Assembly: GCF_000767615.3 (NCBI RefSeq)
Contig: NZ_CP009553.3
Coordinates: forward strand, 4,216,001 to 4,280,000
Direction of reading: 5' to 3'
Source of the DNA: Pandoraea pnomenusa
Lineage (GTDB): Bacteria > Pseudomonadota > Gammaproteobacteria > Burkholderiales > Burkholderiaceae
DNA length: 64,000 nt
Position 1 is the stretch's first letter. Each line of letters starts with the position of its first letter. The notes under the pieces are model-generated. The model saw only the letters and a list, made by a program, of their open reading frames with translations. It ran no database searches and was not told where the DNA came from. This document shows positions 29,701 through 38,460 of the stretch, in pieces. The position numbers and the translations under genes were made by a program.

Positions 29701-31093
29701 CGACACGGCCGCCCGCAATCGGCCCGATCTTGCTGTACGGCACGTCAAACTGCACCGGATCGGTGATATTTCCGGGCGTGATCTCATAGATGTCGGCGTG
29801 CGGTATCAGATCGCCGCCCGGCGTCCATCCGTTCCAGCGAAGTCGCACCAGATCGCCCACGCCGTAACCCGGCCATGGCTCGATCTCGACCGTCGCGCCA
29901 TTGGGCACCGCCGCCGGATCGAGTTCGCCGTCGGCGGTGGCTTCGAGCACCTTCGGGGCGGGAAGCGATACGGCGGTGCCAACCAGCGTGAACGGCGCAC
30001 GATAGGAACGCCCCTTGTACACCCCGGCGGTGCTGACCCGATAGAACACTGTTCCCTCGCCGGGAACGACCTGGCCGAGCGTTGCATTCGGCACGTCGAA
30101 CATCATGACCGTGCCGCTCAGCGTCGCCGTCTGCGTGTGCTCGACTTCCAGTCCTTCGTATGATCTCCCCTGAAACACCAGGGACACGCCATCGCCCGAC
30201 GCCATGTCGTGGTTCTTCATGACGACGACGGTCGCATCAGCACCGTCCAGTGCGTCGTAGTCCAGTTCGTTGTTGTCGTTCAACCCCGCCACGGCCGGGG
30301 CGTCGTAAATCGCGTCACCCACCTCGACGTCGATGAACGCCGATGGCGCACGTCCCGACCAGTTCTGTACCAGATCGACCAGTTCGTACGTCACCGCGAC
30401 ATCCTCGCCGGCGCCCGCCTCGTTGATCGTTGTTTCGGGCACCATGACCACCACCGGCTGGCCCACTTCCGGCTGTCCGATCGGGCCGTACACAACGCCT
30501 TTTGCACTTCCCCAGAGAACAGTCACCACGTCACCCGCCGTCATGTGCTCCCACACCGGGATTTCCACCGCCAGCCCCTCTGGCGGAACGGTTTCGATCG
30601 GGCCGGGTGGAAGAATGGCCTCGGCCAACGCCTCGTTGATGGGCCATGTCGACTGATCCGGGTCGTCTCCCCCCGGCACCGTGGTCTTGACGAGTACCTG
30701 CGCATGGGGCGACTCGATCGGAACCGGATCGGCGAACGACGAGATACGCTCGTACCAGACGTCGATCAAACCGTCGCCCACGCGAGACACGTCCGGCACC
30801 GGTGCCTGCAACGTGAAGACCGAATCGTTCGGGTTTTCGATCTGGATCGTATCGATCGGCAGGCCGGGCATTCCCCAGTAGAGCAGGAGCATGTCTCCGC
30901 GCAGGAAACCTCTCTTCCACGGCACCAGCACTTCCAGCTTGTCGTTGATATTGCTTTCCAGATCGTCTTTCCGAATACCCCCTTTTCGCGCCGCCGGCAC
31001 GGTCGGCGCGTCCAGCTGGGCCGATTTGTCAATCGCCTCGTCGCTCTCCAGGGTGATGCCACTGCCTTCTGCGAACCTGTCGCGGATATTCAT
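26705..31093 (-). CDS. Giant Ig-like repeat protein with Big2 and Cys-rich C-terminal domains
   Basis: 1462 residues. I do not recognise a named family. It consists of about ten units of 105-125 residues sharing a core (P.V.E..DG.L, then V.I..W.GM..GD.V.L.W.G, then F.VP and V.V.Y.V.R.G), typical of Ig-like beta sandwiches. Near residues 1305-1370 is a Big2-type domain (SSKPSVATVNESGRVVG, GNGTATITIRDS). The last 90 residues hold five Cys (TCEQGSCGAGWC, VFC, ALC). The N-terminus (MNIRDRFAEGSGITLESDEA) is not a Sec signal. The start at 31093 has a strong GAGGAGG. A surface, secreted or effector role is only a guess. Confidence 0.85.
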   Translation of the reverse strand: MNIRDRFAEGSGITLESDEAIDKSAQLDAPTVPAARKGGIRKDDLESNINDKLEVLVPWKRGFLRGDMLLLYWGMPGLPIDTIQIENPNDSVFTLQAPVPDVSRVGDGLIDVWYERISSFADPVPIESPHAQVLVKTTVPGGDDPDQSTWPINEALAEAILPPGPIETVPPEGLAVEIPVWEHMTAGDVVTVLWGSAKGVVYGPIGQPEVGQPVVVMVPETTINEAGAGEDVAVTYELVDLVQNWSGRAPSAFIDVEVGDAIYDAPAVAGLNDNNELDYDALDGADATVVVMKNHDMASGDGVSLVFQGRSYEGLEVEHTQTATLSGTVMMFDVPNATLGQVVPGEGTVFYRVSTAGVYKGRSYRAPFTLVGTAVSLPAPKVLEATADGELDPAAVPNGATVEIEPWPGYGVGDLVRLRWNGWTPGGDLIPHADIYEITPGNITDPVQFDVPYSKIGPIAGGRVEVHYIVESGNSQRTSKTLALTVLGVASLEPPIVEGEVGGALDPALVPDGSKVTIPAWPGMVPGDVVNWFWLGLSEGGQATGEVIVEAIGDIVVTVPRGVIEANADGGDTVNVLYRVTRAAGGEETSLPKSFVVLPISALLPAPIVEEQIDGVLDPNHTLDDATVRVDPYEGMARNDIVTVWFAKGTVGEATRRVQISDGLVGQPLYLYVPHESVEQLDGLTITVNYTVEVAGVETRSEDLTLEVSKAVVWPAPEVREADGEYLPEDAYERGANTIVRWHTGMRVGDTIDLYWGEGAEMYHDTLDILGPMDYEFFMRKEQVDTWLGREVPVRYTIKRGNRVMPSEVLHLRVGIELPTLTAPVVVEAIDNVLKPVDARQGATVRISYDGMQAEDVIQLTWDADSSFATVTGSETGSVDIVVPPAKIALHLGETILVSYTVTRLGFETVSPALELTINNFLPGNLPLPTVVEQRGGVLNLLDFTADATARVPTWPLMAVGQRVWWRVFGTQSTGNSTTISLELGHEVTEEEVGKPLDRVLRRSDLEKLLDGSDLRIQVKVTFDGSDSEADAVTFRERTLKLAHSLTLPAPEVVEAPNDEIDPIDAEKGVTVRVTYEDMRAIDLIKLVWDGADALDEVPGSTTGSVDIPVPGDMLIPYVGRSVKINYVVTRNGNYDASGILELTVNDFGEGELPTPVIPQTQGGVLKLDSFTGDAQVTVVPWPLIAEGQTVWLRCHATLANGTPDVIVLLTRHEVSAEEVTAGIAQAIPRARLAALRNDSELRVEFKVAFDGGDDDMDAVIFPPLRVTMQVVPPITVDPNKMVLDGFSVKSFWTRTGAYPPGNSQTRAASGGVPPYTYSSSKPSVATVNESGRVVGEGNGTATITIRDSKGTTASYQVEVSNVYGTVDNHKVGITPAQAIAWRAGLPGGRGIGPTEIASMLVEYTKVWAANGGYYAYTCEQGSCGAGWCYALGTYGVSVFCNHYGSPSGNFSKALCLIPKNG
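27315..28640 (-). repeat. Tandem duplication of a two-domain block inside the Ig-repeat gene
   Basis: About 27995-28640 and about 27315-27950 encode closely matching blocks of some 215 residues, each made of two different Ig-like units. Both contain GSVDI.VP, V.Y.VTR.G, LPLPTVVEQ/LPTPVIPQT, GGVL.L..FT.DA, W.L...GQ.VW and a closing FDG.....DAV.F. The boundaries are approximate. The block identity is higher than between other units, which suggests expansion by recombination. Confidence 0.7.
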
Positions 31094-31205
31094 GACGGAC
31101 CTCCTCATCTGCCGCACCACGGAACGCTCCGCGCGCCACAACGGCCGGGATACGTCAAATTCGCAGCAGGGCTTTCATCTCGCCACGGCGATCCTTGCCC
31201 GCCAA

Positions 31206-31221
31206 CTGTCAACGTTGACAG
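31206..31221. promoter_or_regulatory. lux-box-like palindrome CTGTCAACGTTGACAG
   Basis: A perfect 16-bp palindrome fitting CTG-N10-CAG, between the divergent Ig-repeat genes. The same 16 bases recur at 38683-38698 upstream of the second autotransporter. Its centre lies about 120 bases from the minus-strand start at 31093. Confidence 0.65.
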
Positions 31222-31250
31222 GCCCCGCGCACGGCGAGGCTTTCCGGCAC

Positions 31251-31266
31251 CTGACAACCTTGACAG
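31251..31266. promoter_or_regulatory. Second lux-box-like element CTGACAACCTTGACAG
   Basis: Fits CTG-N10-CAG with two dyad mismatches, 45 bases from the first element centre to centre and about 73 bases upstream of the plus-strand start at 31332. Two boxes for two divergent promoters is a natural reading. Confidence 0.55.
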
Positions 31267-31331
31267 TTTCTCGTCGGCATTTGCGGCGCCACACTCACCG
31301 GACGTTTCACCCCACCGCAAGGAGGTTCATC

Positions 31332-33620
31332 ATGACCAGCAAAAGCATGACGTTGCTTCGCACCGATACCGCGCCGGCCCGGCTAAGCAGCCCGGTCAGC
31401 CGGGAAGAGGGGAAGAATTATCATCCGAACGTGGCCGTTATCGATCCCACTATCCTGGCCGACCGTCCGGCGGACTTTCCCGCTGACGCACCGCCATACA
31501 ATCTGGTCAAGGCGTCGGCGGTGGGACCTGAGATCCGTTTCGAGGCAGCGTTTCTTGATCAAATGACGGTCGGCTGGAAATACGTCGTGTATTTCGACGG
31601 GGATACCGACGACGTCATCCGTGTGGTCACGGCAGAAGACCATGCCAAGCGATCCATTACGATCATCCTGCCTCCCGAACAGGCGTCAATGGAGGACGTT
31701 CACAATCTGCAGTACGTGGCAAGAAGCGAACTTGAAGACGAATGGAGTTTCCTCAGCCCGCCATCGCTGTTCACCATTGACACGCAGCGTCCCGGCGAGC
31801 CAAGGCCAGGAGAACTGGAATTCCCGGACGGCATCGAGCAGGACGGGCTGACGGATGCAAAGCTCACGGAGTTGGGCGACGTTCTGCGCGGCACCGTCCC
31901 GAGCTATGCCGAGCGCATGCACGGCGATACTCTGGTAGGCATACTGCGTCGGGAAGATGGCACGGAAGTCGGGCGCCTCCCACCGCATCAGATTCCCTAC
32001 GGCGAAACCTACGATCCTCCCACCGAGCTTGTCTTTCCGCGCACGCTCATTGAGCAGGCCGGCGACGGAAAATTGCGTTTTTCTTATGAGATCACCGACC
32101 TGGCCGGCAATGTCAGCGCCGAATCCGATGTCGTGGTGATCGACGTCTTCCTGCGCCCGGGTATTGCCGATCTGATGCCACCGCTGGTGCCGGCGTATGA
32201 TGACGACCCGCCGCCCGACGCCAAGCTGATCGACGAGGCGGACGCGCGCGCCCCCGTCGAAGTCGAGATTCCCGGTCACGCGGAAATTGAAACCGGCGAT
32301 GAGATTGCCGTGCTCTGGGGCGGACGCGAACAAAACCGCGTGGTCTTCAATGGCGCCGACAGCACGCTGCCCGTCATCCTGTCGATCAGGGTGCCCTACG
32401 GCGAGGTACTCGCGGAATGGGCCGACGCGCCGCCGGACGCCGACGGCTATGCGAGAGTCCCGGTGAGTTACATCGTTTATCGGGCGGGGCGCGAAGCCGG
32501 CCGCCCGAAGACGCCGCATTCGGTGGTCGTCAACCTGGATCAGGGCGGCGGCGTCGATCCGGATCCGGATACGCCGTGGAACGATGCCCTGGGCCGGCCC
32601 GTCGTGCACCACTCGGGGTGGAGCACTGGGGAACGCGAAGACTTCATTCCCGACGCCTCGATCCAGGAAGACCACGAATTCATCGTGCCGTGGTTCCGGC
32701 GCGATATCGACGGCAACATCACCGGCGAAGACGCCTTTATCGCCGGTGACATCATCTACGCGGTCTACGATGGCGTGACCATCGAGCCGCGCTATACCGT
32801 GGGCGGTGACGACGTCAGCCAAAAAGTCGACCTCGTCATCTCCCTTCCATGGGCGGTTGTCAAGGCGCAGGGCAGCGGGCTGAAGCCCACGGTGTACCTG
32901 GTCACGCGCTATCTCAACCCGGAGCAGCGCGAGAATACCAGTGTGTCGCCGACCGCCGAGGTGGAAGTCGCCGACAGCGGCGACATTCCGGGCGGCGACG
33001 ACGGTCTGTTCCCCGCTACGTTCCCGAACGGCAAGGTGATCTGGTCGAATGTTTCTCCGATCGGGCATGAGCCGATCGAGGTTCCCGCCTATGAAAACAT
33101 GCGACTGGGGGACGTGATCCGCATTTTCGTCACAGCCGACTTCTATGATCCTGTCGATCAAACCTATGGGGCGCCGATCACCCGTGCCTACTTCGGCGGC
33201 GACAACGGCGAGAATCCGCACCCCGATTATCGGTTCGAGATTTCCCTGGCTCAAGAGAACATCGGAGAGCCGGTCCGGTTCGGTTGGCCGAAGGAGTTGA
33301 TCGAGTGGGGCTACCCGTATGGCATGTGCCGCATCGATTACACCGTGACCCGTGCGGACGGCAGCCACAAAACATCCGCACCGACCGGTGCTGAAACGCG
33401 CATGGATACCAGTGCGAATTACCCGGGCCCGTATCCGTTCGGGGTCAGGCAAACGCACGTGACCTTGTCCGAGACAATGGCGCTTGCGAAGACGACACCG
33501 GACAAACGGCAGTCGATTCTCAATGCGTTTGTTCGGCAGTGGCTCATGAGCGCGGCACAGCGCCGCTCCTACCGGCAGCGTGAAAAGCAGGCGCTGGCCC
33601 TGGCAATGAAGCAGCGTTGA
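31332..33620 (+). CDS. Second Ig-like repeat protein, divergent partner of the 1462-residue protein
   Basis: 762 residues, no named family recognised. Units of about 110-130 residues carry the same core seen in the divergent gene (VEVEIPGHAEIETGDEIAVLWGG and IEVPAYENMRLGDVIRIFVTA, each followed by a VP-strand and V.Y.V.R.G), but the N-terminal third is more diverged. There is no Sec signal or membrane helix. The last 60 residues are helical and basic (QWLMSAAQRRSYRQREKQAL), unlike the partner's Cys-rich end. The start at 31332 has AAGGAGG 6 bases upstream. The shared repeat type and shared intergenic palindromes suggest the two act together. Confidence 0.85.
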   Translation: MTSKSMTLLRTDTAPARLSSPVSREEGKNYHPNVAVIDPTILADRPADFPADAPPYNLVKASAVGPEIRFEAAFLDQMTVGWKYVVYFDGDTDDVIRVVTAEDHAKRSITIILPPEQASMEDVHNLQYVARSELEDEWSFLSPPSLFTIDTQRPGEPRPGELEFPDGIEQDGLTDAKLTELGDVLRGTVPSYAERMHGDTLVGILRREDGTEVGRLPPHQIPYGETYDPPTELVFPRTLIEQAGDGKLRFSYEITDLAGNVSAESDVVVIDVFLRPGIADLMPPLVPAYDDDPPPDAKLIDEADARAPVEVEIPGHAEIETGDEIAVLWGGREQNRVVFNGADSTLPVILSIRVPYGEVLAEWADAPPDADGYARVPVSYIVYRAGREAGRPKTPHSVVVNLDQGGGVDPDPDTPWNDALGRPVVHHSGWSTGEREDFIPDASIQEDHEFIVPWFRRDIDGNITGEDAFIAGDIIYAVYDGVTIEPRYTVGGDDVSQKVDLVISLPWAVVKAQGSGLKPTVYLVTRYLNPEQRENTSVSPTAEVEVADSGDIPGGDDGLFPATFPNGKVIWSNVSPIGHEPIEVPAYENMRLGDVIRIFVTADFYDPVDQTYGAPITRAYFGGDNGENPHPDYRFEISLAQENIGEPVRFGWPKELIEWGYPYGMCRIDYTVTRADGSHKTSAPTGAETRMDTSANYPGPYPFGVRQTHVTLSETMALAKTTPDKRQSILNAFVRQWLMSAAQRRSYRQREKQALALAMKQR

Positions 33621-33662
33621 AGCACCCGAGCGCCCGACAAGGGAATACGAGGCAAAGAAAAG

Positions 33663-33690
33663 CGCCTGACAGTCGCGAGACTGTCAGGCG
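33663..33690. terminator. Bidirectional terminator between convergent genes
   Basis: CGCCTGACAGTC/GACTGTCAGGCG, a 12-bp perfect stem with a GCGA loop, between the Ig-repeat gene ending at 33620 and the autotransporter ending at 33768. On the minus strand it is followed by CTTTTCTTT; on the plus strand by a pyrimidine run. Confidence 0.75.
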
Positions 33691-33767
33691 TTCCCTCCCT
33701 CGGGAGACCTTCCATCGGTCGCATCTGACACGACAGCCGGTCCATCCCGCTTTTCTCACAAAGACGC

Positions 33768-36032
33768 TCAGAAGCTGTAACGCACACCGACGTTCACGCC
33801 CCACGGCTTGTCCAGACGCTTGCCTATCGAGTAGCTGCCGTCGGCATAAGCCTGCAAACGCTGAGTCATTTGCGCGGCAATGCCCGCACCGACTTCGAAA
33901 CGCGTGCCGGAGATATCGTTCTCCAGACGAATGTCGTTGATCGTGACCGAATTGCCACCAGCGAACTCATGCGTGACGGCCAGCTTCATATACGGCTGGA
34001 ACGTGCCCTTCGACGTCTCGAACGTCTTGCCGACGTTGACGCCCAGCGTACCCAACAACGACATGGTGCGGCCCGAGCGGGCATGCATGCCGTTATCCAA
34101 CGTGAAATCGGTGCCGCTCGCCCACAAGCCGGCGACCTGCGCGAACGGTTCGACGAACCAGCGATTCGACCACTCGATCGTGCGGCCGAACTCGGCCGAC
34201 AAACCCACGCCGTGATTGGCGAAATCCGCCTTGCTTTGCGTGCCGTCGCTCATGCGAACGTCAAGTTCATTGCCGAAACGGTTGTACTTCAGCACGCCGT
34301 CGAAGTAGTAGCCCTGCTTGCCAAGCCATGTGGCATACGCCCCCGCCGTGTGGCTCTCGACAGTTCCCCGGGAGCCGGAATTGAAATTGAGACGGCTCGT
34401 ACTCGTGCCGAGCATGCCGCCCACCAGCCAATAGCCGTGATCGCCGCGCATGACGACCGCATCGGCGCCGGCGATCACCCCCCACTGGTCCTGCGAGTAG
34501 CCGCGGCCCAGTGCCGGGCGGGCGTTATAGCGTGAACCGAACGTGCGGGCCCATGCGCCCCCCTGCTCGCCAGCGCCCATGCGCGCCTCACCGAGTCGAG
34601 TGCGAAGCGCGCTGTGCTCACCGAGCCACACGGTAGACAGCGCGTTATGAATGCCGAGCACCGTGTCGGCGCCCGACGAGATCTCTTCGTTGCGCTCGAG
34701 GTACCACGACTGCTCCCCGCCGGCTTCTCCGCCCTGCTTGAGCGAGTAGGTGTACACACCGGCGTCGACCTTGTCGCCCACGAGCGAGAACGTCGCGTCG
34801 CCGCCGGCCTGCTCGACGAGCAACTGCGTATCCACCCCGCCCTCCTTCCCCGAGTTGGTGACGTGCAATCGGTGGGCGCCGGTGGCGTCGGTAACGTTGA
34901 GCCGGTCGGCTTCGCCGATCGCCAGATCGGCCTGCATGCCGAAAGTGCCGTTTCCCGTGAGCTCGCCAATGTCGAGCGTATGCCAGTCGCCCGACGACGC
35001 GGTGCCGTGAATGTCAATCATGCCACCACTGTCCATGGCGACCTTTGCCACATGGTTGTCTCCCGTGAGCGACCATTTCCCACCGGTATTCAACTTCAGC
35101 GAATCAACATTGACGAGAGCGCCGGTAATCGATGCCTGGTTTTGCAGCGTCAGTTGCATCTCGCCCTCGCCGCTGCCCACGATATTGCCCGTCAGTTGCG
35201 TGTTATCGACGGTGATGTCCGACGCGAGATCGCCAACAGCTTCGATCAGATTGCCGTTGGCCCCGGTGATCGATGTGCCGTTGGCAATGACGAGCGTTGC
35301 CAACGACTGCACGCCCTCGGGGTCCTCCTGACCGGGCTGTCGCTGAATCAGGATGCCTGCGCCTTCGGTGCCGGTGACAGCGACCCCATCGAGCACGGCG
35401 CCCACGCGTGGGGCCGTCCCTGCGCGGCTCGTGGACAGCCACAAACCGTGACTTCCGGTGAGCGAGCCGCCACTGGCCGTGAGCTCTCCGCCGAGATTCA
35501 TGACGCCCGCGTTGAATCCGGCTTCCTCGCCGCTTCCGGACGTCACATCGGTATCGTTCAACACCAGCGTGGCTCCGCCGCCCATATTGACACCGAACGC
35601 ATAGCCGCTAATCGTGCTATTGCTCACCGTTGCCGTGGACACGCCGTTGTTCGCCCCCATTCGGCCCATGGCCAGCCCCGTGCCCAGCGCGCTCGAGATC
35701 CGGGAGTTGGCGATCGTTGCATGCCCCTGCCGCAGCGCGACTGCCGTCTGGTTGCCCGTAGCCTCGATGGTGGCACCGTCGGCAATGAGGCGGGAGTCGG
35801 ACTCGATGACGACTGTTTTGGCCGCCGCCCCCGGGTTCAGGATCAATCGGCCGCGATTACGCACCGTCCAGGATTCGTTCGGATCGCCCGGTGCGTCGAC
35901 GATTGCCTCACCGTTGTCGATCAGCGCGGCCTGCGCCGGCGCAACCAAACAGGCAAGGAGCAGCGCAACCCCTTGAGTGATAAGCCGCGGCGCGTGCGGG
36001 GCGGCAGCCTGCCGCAGAGAAGTGATACGCAT
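33768..36032 (-). CDS. Type Va autotransporter with pertactin-like passenger
   Basis: 754 residues. The signal peptide is about residues 1-36 (hydrophobic LITQGVALLLACLVAPAQA, then ALIDNG). The passenger (about 37-470) is a beta-helix-type series of NGT..T.A.G and NT.LTGN turns. The C-terminal autotransporter beta-barrel (about 490-754) ends GVRYSF with the terminal Phe needed for insertion. The ATG at 36032 is chosen because the signal peptide follows directly; the frame extends to 36068 from a TTG. It is paralogous to the frameshifted gene at 36206-38460. The function of the passenger (adhesin or other) is not readable. Confidence 0.88.
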   Translation of the reverse strand: MRITSLRQAAAPHAPRLITQGVALLLACLVAPAQAALIDNGEAIVDAPGDPNESWTVRNRGRLILNPGAAAKTVVIESDSRLIADGATIEATGNQTAVALRQGHATIANSRISSALGTGLAMGRMGANNGVSTATVSNSTISGYAFGVNMGGGATLVLNDTDVTSGSGEEAGFNAGVMNLGGELTASGGSLTGSHGLWLSTSRAGTAPRVGAVLDGVAVTGTEGAGILIQRQPGQEDPEGVQSLATLVIANGTSITGANGNLIEAVGDLASDITVDNTQLTGNIVGSGEGEMQLTLQNQASITGALVNVDSLKLNTGGKWSLTGDNHVAKVAMDSGGMIDIHGTASSGDWHTLDIGELTGNGTFGMQADLAIGEADRLNVTDATGAHRLHVTNSGKEGGVDTQLLVEQAGGDATFSLVGDKVDAGVYTYSLKQGGEAGGEQSWYLERNEEISSGADTVLGIHNALSTVWLGEHSALRTRLGEARMGAGEQGGAWARTFGSRYNARPALGRGYSQDQWGVIAGADAVVMRGDHGYWLVGGMLGTSTSRLNFNSGSRGTVESHTAGAYATWLGKQGYYFDGVLKYNRFGNELDVRMSDGTQSKADFANHGVGLSAEFGRTIEWSNRWFVEPFAQVAGLWASGTDFTLDNGMHARSGRTMSLLGTLGVNVGKTFETSKGTFQPYMKLAVTHEFAGGNSVTINDIRLENDISGTRFEVGAGIAAQMTQRLQAYADGSYSIGKRLDKPWGVNVGVRYSF

Positions 36033-36205
36033 GGTGGTCGTTTTCGAAAGGTTTGGAAACGACCGCAAGCGTAGGACAAACGCTTATGAATTCTGCATAT
36101 TCACACAACAAAACACCAATATTCACTGAAATTCATTAATTTTCCTCCAACTTCCAGGCTTTCCGTCTTTCACTCCCCGATTCACCGGTAGCGCTGTCAT
36201 CACAC

Positions 36206-38460
36206 TCAGAAGGTATAGCGCAGACCCAGCTGCACGCCCCACGGCTGGTCGATCTTGTGTCCGACACTCGATTCCACTTCAGAATAGATTTGCAGATGCT
36301 TCCGAATCTGTCCCACCAGACCGGCGCCAAACTCGAATCGGGTGCCCGACAGGTCGTTGTTGAAATTGATGCCATTGACCGTGATCCGGTTGCTCTTGAC
36401 GAACTCCTGCACCAGCGCCACCTTCAGGTACGGCTGGAGGATTCCCCCGCCGGTCAACGCGATGCTCTTGCCGAAGGCGGCGCCAACGCGCGCCTGTACC
36501 GAACCCGTGTGTGCGGTGTTCGATTGCATGCCGTTGGTCAGCGTGAAATCGTCGCCTCCGACCCGCAACAGTGCGAGGTGCACGTAAGGCTCGACAAACC
36601 AGTTGTCGGCAAGCGTCAGATGCCGTCCGAACTCGGCCGTCATGCCGACACTGTTCTCGCCAAAGCTGCCATGCGCGCCCGTGCCGTCGTCCATGATCAC
36701 ATTGGCGTCGTTGGAAAAATGGTTGTACCGAAGCACTGTCTCGAAGTAATAGCCCTGTGCACCCAGCCAGGTGCCATAGAGCCCCGCCGTGAAGCTGTTC
36801 ACGCCCCCAGTGGACCCGCCGTCGATTCGCAGCGTGCCATGCCCTGTGCCGAGCAATGCGCCAACGAGCCAGGTGCCGCCCCAGGCCTGCCCCACGACAC
36901 CGTCGATGCCGCCCATCACGCCGTATTGCGTGAGCCGATAGTCCACACCGGAGACGGGCGTGCCGTGAAAGCGCTTGCCATACGTGCGCACCCACACACC
37001 GCTATTGCCCTGATCTCCAATCCGGATGTCGCCGAGGCGGCTGCGCAGGATCGCCTGCTCCGCCCCCCAGACGACCGGCGCGATCCCGGACAGGCCAATC
37101 ACGGTCTGCGCACCCGGCGTCAGATCGGGCCCCCGGGATCGCCCGGGTCATGCGGGTCAGTGGCCAGCACCCAATTGTTGCCGTCCTGCCGCAGGTCGTA
37201 CCGATAAACGCCGGCATCGACGGTGTGTCCAACGAGCGAGAAAGCGGCGTCGCCACCGCCTGTGGTCACCACCGTCAGCGGCGTCAGATCGCTGGGCTCC
37301 GCCCCACTGTTCGCGATATGCAACTGGTAACTCCCCGTCGCATTGCCCGTCACCGCCAACAAGTCTCCCGCATGGGTGGCGATATTGGTGTTCATCTTGA
37401 ATGTGCCGCTTCCCGACAGGGTGCCTGCCGTCAGCGTGCGGAACGTTCCCGTACCCGCCGCTGTGCCGGAGATGTCGATCGTGCCGCCGCTCATCGTGAC
37501 AGTGGGAACACTGTTGTTGCCGGCCATGATCCATTGCGCCCCGGAGTTCACGGCGAGCGACGTGAGGTTGACCAGATTGCCGGTAATCGACGCATTGTTC
37601 TGCAACGTGAGATTGACCACCGCAGTGCCATCGCCCGTCACGTTGCCTGTGAGTTGCGAATTGTCGACGGTCACAGCCGAGGTCATTCCGCCCACGGCCT
37701 TGATCACATTTGCGTCGGCCCCGGAGATGGTCGTGCCCCCGCCAATGACGAGGGTAGCGTTTCCGGCCGTCAGCCCCGGCTGTGGCTCGATCAGAATGCC
37801 GGATCCGCTGGTACCGACGATCCGGGTGCCGTTGAGCGTCGTCGTCGAAGACGTCCCGCCGCTACCGGTGCTGATCCAGAAGCCGTTCGCGCCCGTGCTC
37901 GAACCGCCATTCATCGAGACGGTGGAGTCGAAGTTGACGACGCCGGCGTTAAATCCCGCAACCGTTCCCGCGCCCGCACTCAAGGTCGTGCCGTTGAGCG
38001 TCAGAACGCCTCGCGAACTGACCTGCGCCCCGAAGGCAAACCCGGAAATCGTGCTGTTGTTGACCGTGGCCGTCGGCACGGTCGTGTCGGCGCCCTGGGA
38101 GCCGAGCGACAGACCGCTGCCGACGGTGCTGCTGATGCTGGAATTGTTGATGGTGGCAGTCGAATTGAGCAGCCGCACGCCGGGATTGGTTCCTGTCGAT
38201 GTAGCCACGGTCGCGCCGTTGAGGATCACGCTCGCCCCCGAATTCGCGGCAATGAAGTTGGTCGCCGCACCGGGCTCCACTGTCAGAATCCCCCGGTTGA
38301 GGACCGACCAGCTTTCCGCCGGGTCGCCTGGGGCAGACACTGTTGTCGCGGTGTTGTCGACAACCCCGGCATGCACTTGCGCCGCAAGGCACGCAGCCAG
38401 CGCGGCGACCGCGCTGGCAACCTGATGACGCGAAGGCGTCCATGGCATTGGCGTTTTCAT
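36206..38460 (-). pseudogene. Second autotransporter, split by a one-base frameshift at the passenger-barrel junction
   Basis: The passenger part (start 38460 with CAGGAGA, signal peptide ending AAQVHA) runs 446 residues and stops at 37120. The barrel continues in another frame from about 37125 to 36206, ending LGLRYTF. Restoring one G in the G5 run (C5 at 37130-37134) joins them through DPGGPDLTPGAQTVIGL and gives 751 residues, almost exactly the 754 of the intact paralogue next door. The passenger start (VVDNTATTVSAPGDPAESW) matches the paralogue's (LIDNGEAIVDAPGDPNESW). Either a real null allele, phase variation, or a sequencing/assembly error; as read, no functional autotransporter is made. 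Confidence 0.85.

Noticed and set aside
33663..33690. CTGACAG...CTGTCAG halves that resemble the lux-box-like element
   Set aside because: They form a 12-bp stem with a four-base loop between convergent gene ends, which is better explained as a terminator.
36194..36209. CTGTCATCACACTCAG, which also fits CTG-N10-CAG
   Set aside because: It overlaps the 3' end of a gene, has no dyad symmetry, and is expected by chance at this length; not counted with the lux-box-like sites.
37120..37140. Programmed ribosomal frameshifting to join passenger and barrel
   Set aside because: The G5 run is short, there is no downstream pseudoknot that I can see, and the paralogue needs no shift; mutation or sequence error is simpler.
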